This document shows positions 47,209 through 56,226 of a stretch of DNA of 64,000 nt, piece after piece. This stretch comes from Acidimicrobiaceae bacterium (GTDB lineage Bacteria > Actinomycetota > Acidimicrobiia > Acidimicrobiales > RAAP-2): NCBI GenBank assembly GCA_027306585.1, contig DAHUZJ010000077.1, positions 37,426 through 101,425 of the forward strand. The letters run 5' to 3'. Position 1 is the stretch's first letter. Each line of letters begins with the position of its first letter. The position numbers were made by a program, and so were the translations under genes. The notes beneath the pieces are model-generated. The model had not been told where the DNA came from, did not search any database, and worked only from the letters and a program-made list of their open reading frames with translations.

Positions 47209-47673
47209 TCAGGACGCGCCGGTCCTCGCTCCCACTCTGCGGTAGGTGGTCCAGGCCTCGTAGTCCTTGGCCGGGCCCCGCACGCGCCAGTGCTCCTCCA
47301 AGACCGCCGCCGCCACGACGGTGAAACGGAGGTCGTAGCGGTCCTCGGCACAGGGGTGGCACGCCCGCCATGTGCCCGAGCGCAGGTCGCAGACGACGAA
47401 CGGGCGGCCGTCGGCGAAGTGGAGCAGCGCGCTCCCGTCCTCCCGGCCCACGCACAGGAGGCTCCGGGCAGCCGGCCCGTCGTGGCCTCCGAGGCGGAAG
47501 CGGCCTCGTTCCTCGTAGCGCGCCCGCCGGTGGCGCGCTACGAGCCCACCGGGCTCGGTCGTCACCGACAGCGCCCCCTCGAAGCTCCCGTCCGCGCCCG
47601 CACGGTGGTCGTGGATCGTGCGCTCGACGGTCCACATGCCGACCAGGTGCGCCAGGGTGTCCGTCACCTCCAC
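47209..47673 (-). CDS. DUF6314-like lipocalin-type small protein
   Basis: VEVTDTLAHLVGMWTVERTIHDHRAGADGSFEGALSVTTEPGGLVARHRRARYEERGRF. Confidence 0.65.
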   Translation of the reverse strand: MEVTDTLAHLVGMWTVERTIHDHRAGADGSFEGALSVTTEPGGLVARHRRARYEERGRFRLGGHDGPAARSLLCVGREDGSALLHFADGRPFVVCDLRSGTWRACHPCAEDRYDLRFTVVAAAVLEEHWRVRGPAKDYEAWTTYRRVGARTGAS

Positions 47674-47785
47674 CCGACGATTGTGCTCCGACCCGGGGCC
47701 CCCGCGTAGAGTCGCCGTGGCCCCCACCCGCCGTCCCAGCCGTTGGGGCCCCGAACCCCACCCCGAACCCCACAAGGAGGAGCAC

Positions 47786-48373
47786 ATGTCGGACGCCGCC
47801 CGTCTGCAACGCCGAGCCCCGGTCGTGCTGGCCGACCTCGTGCCCGGCGCCCTGGTGCGTGACCTGCTCCTCGTGGCCGGTGCGGCGGCCTTCGTCGGTC
47901 TCCTCGCCCAAGTGTCGGTGCACCTGCCCTTCACCCCGGTGCCGATCACCGGCCAGACGCTCGGCGTGCTGCTGGCGGGCACGGCGCTCGGCTGGCGGCG
48001 CGGCACGGCGGCCATGGCGCTCTATGCCGTGGCCGGGGTGGCGGGCGTCCCGTGGTTCGCCGGCCACACCAGTGGCTACGTGGGGGCGTCGTTCGGGTAC
48101 GTGGTGGGCTTCGTCCTCTGCGGCCTCGTCTGCGGGTGGCTGGCCGAGCGGGGTGCCGGCCGCTCGCTCCTCAGGAGCGTCCCTGCCATGGTGGCAGGCG
48201 AGGTCGTCATGTACGCCGTGGGCGTGGCCTGGCTGGCCGTGGCGCTGCACGTCGGCGCCGGCGAGGCGATCGCCCTCGGCCTCACCCCCTTCCTGGCCGG
48301 TGACGCCCTCAAGGCGGCGCTCGCCGCCGTGCTCCTGCCCGGCGCCTGGCGCCTCGCCGGCTCCCGGCGGTAG
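47786..48373 (+). CDS. bioY: Biotin transporter S component BioY
   Basis: VSVHLPFTPVPITGQTLGVLLAGTALGWRRGTAAMALYAVAGVAGVPWFAGHTSGYVGASFGYVVGFVLCGLVCGWLAERG. Confidence 0.93.
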   Translation: MSDAARLQRRAPVVLADLVPGALVRDLLLVAGAAAFVGLLAQVSVHLPFTPVPITGQTLGVLLAGTALGWRRGTAAMALYAVAGVAGVPWFAGHTSGYVGASFGYVVGFVLCGLVCGWLAERGAGRSLLRSVPAMVAGEVVMYAVGVAWLAVALHVGAGEAIALGLTPFLAGDALKAALAAVLLPGAWRLAGSRR

Positions 48374-48423
48374 CCCGCCGGGGCGCCGGTGCACGCGTGC
48401 GAGCGCCATGGCTAGGCTTCCCC

Positions 48424-48437
48424 TGCACACGAGTGCA
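48424..48437. promoter_or_regulatory. Putative LacI-family operator TGCACACGAGTGCA (site 5)
   Basis: CG-centred palindrome 5 nt downstream of a TAGGCT -10 (48413-48418) upstream of the molybdenum hydroxylase operon; the -35 is weak. Confidence 0.45.
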
Positions 48438-48565
48438 GTGCCGACTGCGTAGCGGGGGGTGACAGGGCCTTGACGGGCGTCGTGTGGCTGGCGTCGAACG
48501 GACGATGCCGTCGAGGCATCGCCGAGGGCCCACCCGCGATGCCGGTCGGCTAGCCGAGTGCCGGC

Positions 48566-50752
48566 GTGAGCACGGTCGTCCATCCGAGCGACGTCCGCGT
48601 CGACGCCGTGCGCAAGATCGTCGGTGCAGAGGAGTACGCCGGCGACGTCTCGCTCGAGGGGATGGTGCACGCCTGCATCGTCCGGAGCAGCGAGCGGCAT
48701 GCCCGGATCGAGGCGGTCGACACCAGCGCCGCCCTGACGATCGACGGCGTCCTCCGGGTGGTCACGGCCGGGGATCTGGACTGCGCCCTCTACGGGCGGA
48801 TCGTGCGGGACATCCCCGTGCTCGCCGTCGACAAGGTCCGCTACCTGGGCGAGCCGGTCGCCGCCGTCGTGGCTACCACCCGCCGGCTCGCGGAGCTGGG
48901 CGCCGCCGCCGTGGTCGTCGAGTACGGCCCGCTCCCCGCGGTGGTCACCGCCGACGCGGCGCTCGAACCCGACGCACCGCTGGTCCACGAGGCGCCGTGG
49001 GAGTACGCCCGCGCCGTCGTCTCGCCGGACGATCCGCCCAACCTCCAGTCGCGCGCCGCGCGCGGCACACGGCAGGAGGCCGAGGCGGCGCTGGCCGGTG
49101 CCGCCCACGTGGTGGACGAGACCTACGTCACGCCCGCAGGGCACCAGGGCTACTTGGAGCCGCAGTGCTGCGTCGCCCGGTGGAACGCCGAGGCAGGCAG
49201 TCTCGAGCTGTGGATCCCGAACAAGACGCCCTATCGCCTCGTGGAGCAGCTCGCGGCCTGTCTCGGCCGGCCGGCCGCATCGATCGAGCTCCATCCGGTG
49301 GCGATCGGTGGCGACTTCGGCGGGAAGGGATCGCCCATGGCCGGCCCGCTGTGCGCCGAGCTGTCCCGCCTGGTCGGCCGGCCGGTGCGCCTGGCCCTGC
49401 GCTACGCCGAGGACCTCGCGGCCACGAACCCTCGCCACCCGACGTCGATCCGGGTCCGCATGGGCTGCGACACCGGCGGGCGGCTGGTCGGCCTGGTCGT
49501 CGACGCCCAGGTGGACGGCGGGGCGTACGCGGGGTACAAGCCGATGCCCGAGGTGTCGCTGCGCGGCATCGGACACGCCGCCAGCTCGTACCGGGTCGAC
49601 GCCGCCTACGTCGAGTCCCGCATCGCCTACACGAACACGGTGCCCAAGGGTCACGCCCGGGCCCCGGGCTCGCCCCAGATCACGTTCGCCGTCGAGTCCG
49701 CCCTCGACGAGCTGGCCCTGCGCAGCGGCCTCTCCCCGTGGGAGATCCGACGGCGCAACGTCCTGCGCACCGGGGAGACGGGGCACGAGGGCGTCCGCTA
49801 CGCCGAGCACCGCGCCGCCGAGGTCCTCGAGCGCGCCGAGCGCTCGATCCGGCCCGCCACTGCGCCCGCCGGCACCCGCCACGGGCTCGGGATCGCCCTC
49901 TACGACCGCCCGACCGGCCTCGGCTACACGAGCCTCCGGCTCACGGCGCGGGCCGACGGCGACCTCGACGTCGGCGTCGCCGTCCCCGACACCGGCACGG
50001 GCAGCCACACCGTGGTCCGCGAGGTCCTCGCCGGCGCTCTCGCCCTCGACCCGGCGTGCCTCCATGTGCGGCACCTCCCGACCGGTGCGCTCCCAGGGGA
50101 CCAGGGCGTGGGCGGCAGCCGCGTCACGGCCACGCTCAGCAGCGCGGCCCTGCTCGCCGCCGAGCGCTGGCAGGCCCGGGGTGGCGAGGACTCGATCGTC
50201 GTCGAGCTCCGCGGCGAGGCGGAGGAGCCGATCACCTCGTACTGCGCGCAGGTGGCCCAGGTGGCCGTCGACCCGACCACGGGCGAGCTCACGCTGCTCG
50301 ACCTGTTGACCGTGGTGGACGTGGGCACGGTGGTGCACCCGGCCTCCCACCAGAGCCAGGTCGACGGCGGGGCGACGATGGGCATCGGGTTCGCGCTCTA
50401 CGAGGACCTCGAGCTGGACGACGGCCAGGTGTGGGCATCGAACCTCGGCGAGTTCAAGCTCCCCTCCGTGCGCGACCTGCCGTCGCTGCAGACGGAGGTG
50501 CTCGAGGGGGGCAAGGGTGTGGGCCCCGCCAACGTCAAGTCGATCGGGGAGCTGGTGAACCCCCCGGTCGCCGCGGCGATCGCCAACGCCGTCTTCGCCG
50601 CCACCGGTGTGCGCCTGCGCCGCGTGCCGCTCCGGGCTGAAGACCTCTGGGAGGCGCTGTACCCGGCGACCGCCGCGGCGCCAGGGAGACCGGCGGTGCC
50701 GGCGGCGGCGGCGGCCGGGCCGGCACCCGGCGGCTCGTCGGAGCAACCGTGA
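48566..50752 (+). CDS. Xanthine dehydrogenase-family molybdopterin-binding subunit
   Basis: VRKIVGAEEYAGDVSLEGMVHACIVRSSERHARIEAVDT...GGDFGGKGSPMAGPLCAELSRLVGRPVRLAL...KGHARAPGSPQITFAVESALDELA. Confidence 0.9.
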   Translation: MSTVVHPSDVRVDAVRKIVGAEEYAGDVSLEGMVHACIVRSSERHARIEAVDTSAALTIDGVLRVVTAGDLDCALYGRIVRDIPVLAVDKVRYLGEPVAAVVATTRRLAELGAAAVVVEYGPLPAVVTADAALEPDAPLVHEAPWEYARAVVSPDDPPNLQSRAARGTRQEAEAALAGAAHVVDETYVTPAGHQGYLEPQCCVARWNAEAGSLELWIPNKTPYRLVEQLAACLGRPAASIELHPVAIGGDFGGKGSPMAGPLCAELSRLVGRPVRLALRYAEDLAATNPRHPTSIRVRMGCDTGGRLVGLVVDAQVDGGAYAGYKPMPEVSLRGIGHAASSYRVDAAYVESRIAYTNTVPKGHARAPGSPQITFAVESALDELALRSGLSPWEIRRRNVLRTGETGHEGVRYAEHRAAEVLERAERSIRPATAPAGTRHGLGIALYDRPTGLGYTSLRLTARADGDLDVGVAVPDTGTGSHTVVREVLAGALALDPACLHVRHLPTGALPGDQGVGGSRVTATLSSAALLAAERWQARGGEDSIVVELRGEAEEPITSYCAQVAQVAVDPTTGELTLLDLLTVVDVGTVVHPASHQSQVDGGATMGIGFALYEDLELDDGQVWASNLGEFKLPSVRDLPSLQTEVLEGGKGVGPANVKSIGELVNPPVAAAIANAVFAATGVRLRRVPLRAEDLWEALYPATAAAPGRPAVPAAAAAGPAPGGSSEQP

Positions 50753-50765
50753 GGGGAAAGGCGCC

Positions 50766-51257
50766 ATGCACTTCCGGCTGAACGGCCAGACGGCCGACGT
50801 CGACGCCGAGCCGACCGAGCCCCTGCTCGACGTCGTGCGGCGTGCCGGGTGCACCGGCCCCAAGGAAGGCTGCTGGATCGGCGTCTGCGGCGCGTGCACG
50901 GTGATCGTGGACGGCCTCCCGGTGAGCGCGTGCCTGTACCTGGCGGGCATGGCCGAGGACGCCGACGTGTGGACGGTGGAGGGCCTCACCGCCGACGACC
51001 CGGCGCTCGTGGACGCGTTCGCCGACGCTGCCGCCCTGCAGTGCGGGTTCTGCACGCCGGGGCAGGTCACGACGGCGTGGTGGGTGGCGCACCGCCCGGA
51101 CGTCGACGGCGGTCCCGGCGGCGCCCGCAGCCCCGGCGGCGCCGGCGGTCCGGGCGGCGACCCCGACGTCGCCGCCCTCATGGCGGGCAACCTGTGCCGC
51201 TGCACCGGCTACCAGGCCATCCGCGCCGCGGTGGAGACGTACCGTGCCGGCCACTGA
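50766..51257 (+). CDS. (2Fe-2S)-binding small subunit of a molybdenum hydroxylase
   Basis: RRAGCTGPKEGCWIGVCGACTVIVDGLPVSACLYLAG...ALQCGFCTPGQVTTAW...AALMAGNLCRCTGYQAIRAAVETY. Confidence 0.94.
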   Translation: MHFRLNGQTADVDAEPTEPLLDVVRRAGCTGPKEGCWIGVCGACTVIVDGLPVSACLYLAGMAEDADVWTVEGLTADDPALVDAFADAAALQCGFCTPGQVTTAWWVAHRPDVDGGPGGARSPGGAGGPGGDPDVAALMAGNLCRCTGYQAIRAAVETYRAGH

Positions 51258-52158
51258 GTTCTTGGCGCCGAGCACGCTCGAGGAGGCGCTGGGCGCCCTC
51301 GGCGGCGACGACACGCACCTCCTCGGCGGAGGCACGGCCCTGGCACTGCTGCTCAAGACCGGCATGGTCGAGGCGGCGCGCGTCGTGTGGCTCGGGCGCG
51401 TCGCCGAGCTGCGCGCCATCACCGAGCTGGACGGCGAGCTCCGGATCGGAGCCGGCGTGACCCTGCACACCTTGAGCTCGTCGCCGCTCGTGCGCCGGCA
51501 CTGCCCGAGCCTCGCCCGGGCGGCCGGCCTCGCCGCCAACATCCGCGTACGTGCCGTCGCCACTCTCGGTGGTCACCTGGTCCATGCGGACCCGCGCCAG
51601 GACTGCCCCCCGGTGCTCTTGGCGTGCGGGGCCACCGTCCACCTGGCCTCGACGGCCGGTGAGCGAGCGCTGGCATTGGACGAGTTCTTGGTCTCGTTCC
51701 TGGAGACGGCGATCCTCCCGACCGAGGTGCTCACCTACGTGCACGTCCCGATCGAGCCCGGCCGCCGGGAGGCGTACGTTCGCTTCACCCCGGGCAGCGA
51801 GGACGACTTTCCCACCGTCGGGGCGGCGGTGGCGCTGCGCGCCGACGACGCCGGCGCGCTGACCGACCTCGAGATCGGCGTCGGAGCCGTGGGCGCTCGA
51901 GCGACGCGCCATCGTCCCGACCCTGCCCTCTGGCGAGGTCGGCCGTGCACGGCGCCAACGGCTCGGGCGATCGGCGCCGCCGTGGCGGCAGACGTGGCGC
52001 CGGCTCCGGACCATCGGCGCTCGGCCCGCTACCGCCGCCACGTGACCGGCGTCATGGTGGAGCGCGCCCTCTCCGACGCCTGGGGCGCCGCCCCCCTCCC
52101 CGGCACGGCCACCGATCCCAGCCCCGAGCGAGGAGCAGGAGCACTCCATGAGCACTGA
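51244..52158 (+). CDS. FAD-binding medium subunit of a molybdenum hydroxylase
   Basis: PATEFLAPSTLEEALGALGGDDTHLLGGGTALALLLKTGM...AGLAANIRVRAVATLGGHLVHADPRQDCPPVLLACGATV. Confidence 0.92.
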   Translation: MPATEFLAPSTLEEALGALGGDDTHLLGGGTALALLLKTGMVEAARVVWLGRVAELRAITELDGELRIGAGVTLHTLSSSPLVRRHCPSLARAAGLAANIRVRAVATLGGHLVHADPRQDCPPVLLACGATVHLASTAGERALALDEFLVSFLETAILPTEVLTYVHVPIEPGRREAYVRFTPGSEDDFPTVGAAVALRADDAGALTDLEIGVGAVGARATRHRPDPALWRGRPCTAPTARAIGAAVAADVAPAPDHRRSARYRRHVTGVMVERALSDAWGAAPLPGTATDPSPERGAGALHEH

Positions 52159-53071
52159 CGCCCGCCGCGGCATCGTCGGCACGCCGGTCACCCCGTTCAC
52201 CGAGGACGGTGGCCTCGACACCGCAACCCTCGAACGGCTCGTCGAGTTCCACCTGGCCCACGGATGCCACCTGCTGGCCATGCCCATGCACGTCGGTGAG
52301 TCGCTCGACCTCACGATCGACGAGCGCAAGACCTTGGCCGAGGTGGCCGTCAAGACGGCCAGCGGCAGGGTCCCGGTGTTCGTCAATGCCAGCTTGCCGG
52401 GTACCGGCCAGGTGATCGAGCTCGCCCGGCACGCCGAGTCGGTCGGCGCCGACGGCATCGTCGTGATCACCCCCTACCACTGGCGACCCGAGCCCGACGC
52501 GCTCCTGGCCCATTTCGCGGCCGTGGCGGGAGCGGTCGGGATCGACGTGCTCCTCTACAACTTCCCGGGCCGCCTCGGCGTCGCCATCACACCCGACCTC
52601 CTCGCCCGGCTGATCGAGCGCTGCCCCAACGTGGTGGGGATGAAGGACGCCAGCTACGACATGCAGGCGGTCACCGAGCTCCTCCGGCGAGTACGCGACG
52701 TGGCCGAGGACTTCCACCTCTTCACCGGTGTGGAGTACCCGCTGCCGGGCATGGTGCTCGGCGCGCACGGGTGCTTCTCGCCGTCCCTGCAGATCGCCCC
52801 GGGGCTCGTCCGCACGCTCTACGAGCGGTGCGCCACCGGCGACTACGGCGGCGCCCTCCCGTTCCAGCAGCGGGCGTCGGCGCTCTGGCAGGTCGTGAAG
52901 TCCGGGCACGCCGCCGGCATGAAGGCGGCGCTCGAGCTGATGGGCCGGCCCGTCGGGGGTGTGCGGCTCCCGATGCTGCCGTTGGACGCGACGCAGCGCT
53001 CCCACCTCGAGAGCAGCCTGCGGGAGCTGGGCGTCCTCGACGGGGAGCCGGTGGGCTGGCAGGGGCCGTGA
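52148..53071 (+). CDS. DapA-like (dihydrodipicolinate synthase family) aldolase, paralog 3
   Basis: RGIVGTPVTPFTEDGGLDTATLERLVEFHLAHGCHLLAMPMHVGES...TPYHWRPEPDALLAHF...YNFPGRLGVAITPDLLARLIERCPNVVGMKDASYDMQ. Confidence 0.92.
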   Translation: MSTDARRGIVGTPVTPFTEDGGLDTATLERLVEFHLAHGCHLLAMPMHVGESLDLTIDERKTLAEVAVKTASGRVPVFVNASLPGTGQVIELARHAESVGADGIVVITPYHWRPEPDALLAHFAAVAGAVGIDVLLYNFPGRLGVAITPDLLARLIERCPNVVGMKDASYDMQAVTELLRRVRDVAEDFHLFTGVEYPLPGMVLGAHGCFSPSLQIAPGLVRTLYERCATGDYGGALPFQQRASALWQVVKSGHAAGMKAALELMGRPVGGVRLPMLPLDATQRSHLESSLRELGVLDGEPVGWQGP

Positions 53072-53949
53072 CCGTGCTGGCCACGGGGGCCGCGGTGGCG
53101 TTCGAGCCCATCACCCCTGGCATCGGGGCGGTGGTGCCCGACCTCGACACCCGTCGGCCGCTGCGGCCCGCCGAGGTGGCGGACCTCGTCGGCCTCCTCA
53201 TGCGGTACAAGGTGCTGCTCTTCCCGCGACAGGGGCTCGACGAGGCCGAGCACGCCCGCTTCGCCGCCCAGTTCGGCAAGCCGCGCGACGACCCGCTGGA
53301 GGACCCGGTCCCCGGCTTCCACGGCCTGTCGGAGCTCGACAACGTCCCGTTCTTCCACGCCGACTGGATGTTCCAGACCGACCCGCCGAAGTGGGCGATG
53401 CTCCAGCTCTCGACGGTCCCGCCGGTCGGTGGCGACACGGTGTTCGTCGACCTGGTGACGAGCTACGCCGCCCTCAGCGATCCGATGCGTGCGTTCTTGG
53501 AGCCCCTCACCGTGCTGCACGCCATGGACCCGGGCCACGCGGCCGGCCTGCGCCAGCGGGTCGTCGAGCGCCTCGGCCCGGACCACCCGGAGATCGCGGT
53601 GGCCATCGAGCACCTCCAGGCCCGAGCGCAGCCCCTCGTGCGCCGCATTCCCGAGACCGGCAACCTGAACCACTGGCTGTGCCCGGCCTACTCGCGCCGG
53701 CTGGTGGAGCTGGAGCCCGCCGAGAGCGACGCCGTCCTCGCCTATCTGCTCCACCACATCCTCGAGCCGCAGTTCTGCATCCGCTGGCGATGGCGCGCCG
53801 GGGACATCGCCTTCTGGGATCACCGCACGACGCTGCACCGGGGCATCAAGGACTACGGCGACGCGGTGCGCCACGGTCGGCGGGCCAGCATCGCCGGCGG
53901 TGCCGTCGTGCCTGCCAACGCCCCGTCGATCACCACGCCGAGTCCCTGA
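53068..53949 (+). CDS. TauD/TfdA-family Fe(II)/2-oxoglutarate dioxygenase
   Basis: FEPITPGIGAVVPDLDTRRPLRPAEVADLVGLLMRYKVLLFPRQGLDEAEHARFAAQFG...FFHADWMFQTDPPKWAMLQLSTVPPVGGDTVFVDL...WDHRTTLHRGIKDYG. Confidence 0.92.
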   Translation: MTVLATGAAVAFEPITPGIGAVVPDLDTRRPLRPAEVADLVGLLMRYKVLLFPRQGLDEAEHARFAAQFGKPRDDPLEDPVPGFHGLSELDNVPFFHADWMFQTDPPKWAMLQLSTVPPVGGDTVFVDLVTSYAALSDPMRAFLEPLTVLHAMDPGHAAGLRQRVVERLGPDHPEIAVAIEHLQARAQPLVRRIPETGNLNHWLCPAYSRRLVELEPAESDAVLAYLLHHILEPQFCIRWRWRAGDIAFWDHRTTLHRGIKDYGDAVRHGRRASIAGGAVVPANAPSITTPSP

Positions 53950-53985
53950 CCGGGGCTCGAAGAGCTGGAGGAGGAGGTACGACCC

Positions 53986-54786
53986 GTGGCACATCTCGAG
54001 GGACCGCTGCACGCCGAGGCCTCCGGCGATCCGGAGGCCCCCCCGATGGTGTTCGTCCATCCCAATCCGATGGACAACTCCGGCTGGCTCTACCAGATGG
54101 CGCACTTCTCGGCCTGGTACCGCTGCGTCGCCGTCGACCTGCCCGGCTACGGGCGGTCGCCCCGCGCGCAGGCGGGGCTCACCATGGTCGACGTCGCTGA
54201 CGCCTGCTGGGAAGCGGTCGACCGGCTCGCCGGCCGAGCGCCGGCGGTGCTCGTGGGCTGCTCGGTCGGTGGCAACGTCGTCCAGCACATGTACCACCGG
54301 CGGCCGGCACGCACCGACGCCGTGGTGATGTCGGGCTCGGGATGGCGCGAGGTGAAGGACTTCGCACCGCACCGCATCGCCGCGTACACCGAGCGGGGGC
54401 TCGCGTACCGCTACGACTACACCCTCGAGTGCTTCTCCCCCGCGTTCCGGTCGGCCCCCGTGGCCAAGTGGCTCGCCAACCTGTTCATGGAGCGCAACGC
54501 CGACGCCGACCTGGCGACCATCCTCCTCATGTTCCACGCCTACGCCGAGCCCGATCCGGACTGGCTGGCCAAGGAGCTGCGAGCCCCGGCCCTGGTCGTC
54601 AGCGGCAGCGAGGACTTCACCAACGGCCCCGCCCGCGCCCTCCACGAGCGGCTGCCCGACGCCGAGTTCGTCGAAGTGGCCGGAGCGGGCCACGCCTGCC
54701 AGCTGGAGCAGCCGTGGGCGTTCGACGCCGAGATGATCCGGTTCCTGCGGGCGCACGGTCACCGGCACCTGCCCGCCGGACCATGA
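53986..54786 (+). CDS. Alpha/beta hydrolase
   Basis: PPMVFVHPNPMDNSGWLYQMAHFSAWYRCVAVDLPGYGRSP...VLVGCSVGGNVVQHM...VAGAGHACQLEQPWAF. Confidence 0.9.
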   Translation: MAHLEGPLHAEASGDPEAPPMVFVHPNPMDNSGWLYQMAHFSAWYRCVAVDLPGYGRSPRAQAGLTMVDVADACWEAVDRLAGRAPAVLVGCSVGGNVVQHMYHRRPARTDAVVMSGSGWREVKDFAPHRIAAYTERGLAYRYDYTLECFSPAFRSAPVAKWLANLFMERNADADLATILLMFHAYAEPDPDWLAKELRAPALVVSGSEDFTNGPARALHERLPDAEFVEVAGAGHACQLEQPWAFDAEMIRFLRAHGHRHLPAGP

Positions 54787-54835
54787 CCCCGCCGCGAAGG
54801 GCTGCGGCTCGCCCTCGCCGTGGGTGGGCCAGCCG

Positions 54836-55798
54836 TCAGCGACGACGGGCCGGCTCGAAGGGCGGCGGCGGCGGGACCGTCGCCGCCGACACCGCGGCCA
54901 CCTCCTCGGCGGAGAGCCGCACCCCGACCGCCTGAGCGTTCGCCGCCACCTGCTCGGGCTTGGTCGCCCCCACGAGCACGCTCGGGACCGCCGGCTGCGC
55001 GGCGAGCCATCCGACGGCCAGCTCGAGCAGGGACCGGCCGTACTGCTGCCCGATCGCCGCGAGGCGATCCACCACGTCGAAGACGACGGGCGTCGCCCAG
55101 CTGGCGAACAGCGCGCTGTTGCCCAGCCTCGTACCCTTGGGCGCGGGCTCGCCCCGGCGGTACTTGCCCGTGAGGAGCCCCGACGCCAGCGGGAAGTAGG
55201 GCACGACGGCGATGCCGTGGGCCGCGCAGGCAGGGACCACCTCCGCCTCCACGCCGCGCCGCAGCAGGTTCCACTCGCACTGGTTGGCCACCGGGCGGCT
55301 CCCGCCACGCGCACGGGCCACGTGCTCGGCCACCGCGATCTGCCACCCGGCGAAGTTGGAGGTGGCGATGTAGCGCACCTTCCCCGACCGCACGAGATCG
55401 TCCAGGGCGGCCAGCGTCTCTGTCGCCGGCGTCGCCGGGTCCGGGAAGTGCTGGTAGTACAGGTCGATGTAGTCCGTGCCCAGGCGGCGGAGGCTCCGCT
55501 CGCACGCCGCCATCACGACCTTGCGCGAGGCGCCACCGCGGTAGGGGCCGTCCTCGCCGGAGAACTTGGTGGCGACGACGACGTCGTCGCGGCGGTCGCC
55601 CAAGGCGCGTCCGAGGATCTCCTCGGACTGGCCGTCGCCGTAGATGTCCGCCGTGTCGAAGAGGGTCACGCCGGCATCGAGGCACGCATGCACCACCTCG
55701 ATCGAACCCTTCTCGTCCAGCCGCCCGCCGAAATTGTTGCAGCCGAGGCCGAGCGCCGACACCTTGAGACCGGAGTGACCGAGCGTGTGCATGTCCAC
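54836..55798 (-). CDS. Aldo/keto reductase
   Basis: HTLGHSGLKVSALGLGCNNFGGRLDEKGSIEVVHACLDAGVTLFDTADIYGDGQSEEILGRALGDRRDDVVVATKFSG. Confidence 0.95.
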   Translation of the reverse strand: MDMHTLGHSGLKVSALGLGCNNFGGRLDEKGSIEVVHACLDAGVTLFDTADIYGDGQSEEILGRALGDRRDDVVVATKFSGEDGPYRGGASRKVVMAACERSLRRLGTDYIDLYYQHFPDPATPATETLAALDDLVRSGKVRYIATSNFAGWQIAVAEHVARARGGSRPVANQCEWNLLRRGVEAEVVPACAAHGIAVVPYFPLASGLLTGKYRRGEPAPKGTRLGNSALFASWATPVVFDVVDRLAAIGQQYGRSLLELAVGWLAAQPAVPSVLVGATKPEQVAANAQAVGVRLSAEEVAAVSAATVPPPPPFEPARRR

Positions 55799-55899
55799 GC
55801 CCTGTATCTAGCAGGTCGCCCTCCTGGGCAACCAGCGCCGCCGGCGCCGTCCGCCCGGTGGGCCCGGTGCCCCCGGTGGGCCAGGTGCCGGCACGTCCG

Positions 55900-56226
55900 T
55901 CAGGCGGAGGCTCGCCGCCCGTCGAGCCCGTCGCCCCCGTCGAGCCCGTCGCCCCGCTGCTCGGGCTGGCCGGCCTGCTCGGCCTGGCCGGGCTGGCCCC
56001 GCTGCTCCGGCTGGCCAGCCTGGCCGGGCTCGCTCCCGGTGCCGGGTGCCAGCCACAGCACGGTCGTGCCCACCGCGCCGTCGAAGCGCTCGAGCGGGTC
56101 GGGGGCGGTCCCGCACGCCGGGCAGTGGGCAGGGGTGCCGCCGGCTTCCCACGCGTCGGTGACCCGCCACCGTTCGCACACAGGGCAGTAGCCCCAGCGG
56201 GGGCGGAGCCCGTCGGTGGCGCTCAC
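55900..56226 (-). CDS. Small two-CxxC zinc-ribbon/rubredoxin-like protein with a GQPEQ-rich tail
   Basis: VSATDGLRPRWGYCPVCERWRVTDAWEAGGTPAHCPACGTAPDPLERFDGAVGTTVLWLAPGTGSEPGQAGQPEQRGQPGQAEQAGQPEQRG...; GTGA overlap with the upstream Rieske gene. Confidence 0.65.
   Translation of the reverse strand: MSATDGLRPRWGYCPVCERWRVTDAWEAGGTPAHCPACGTAPDPLERFDGAVGTTVLWLAPGTGSEPGQAGQPEQRGQPGQAEQAGQPEQRGDGLDGGDGLDGRRASA

Noticed and set aside
47144-51205. 1353-aa minus-strand ORF
   Set aside because: Spans bioY and the MoCo hydroxylase genes in antisense; typical high-GC spurious ORF with no domain signature.
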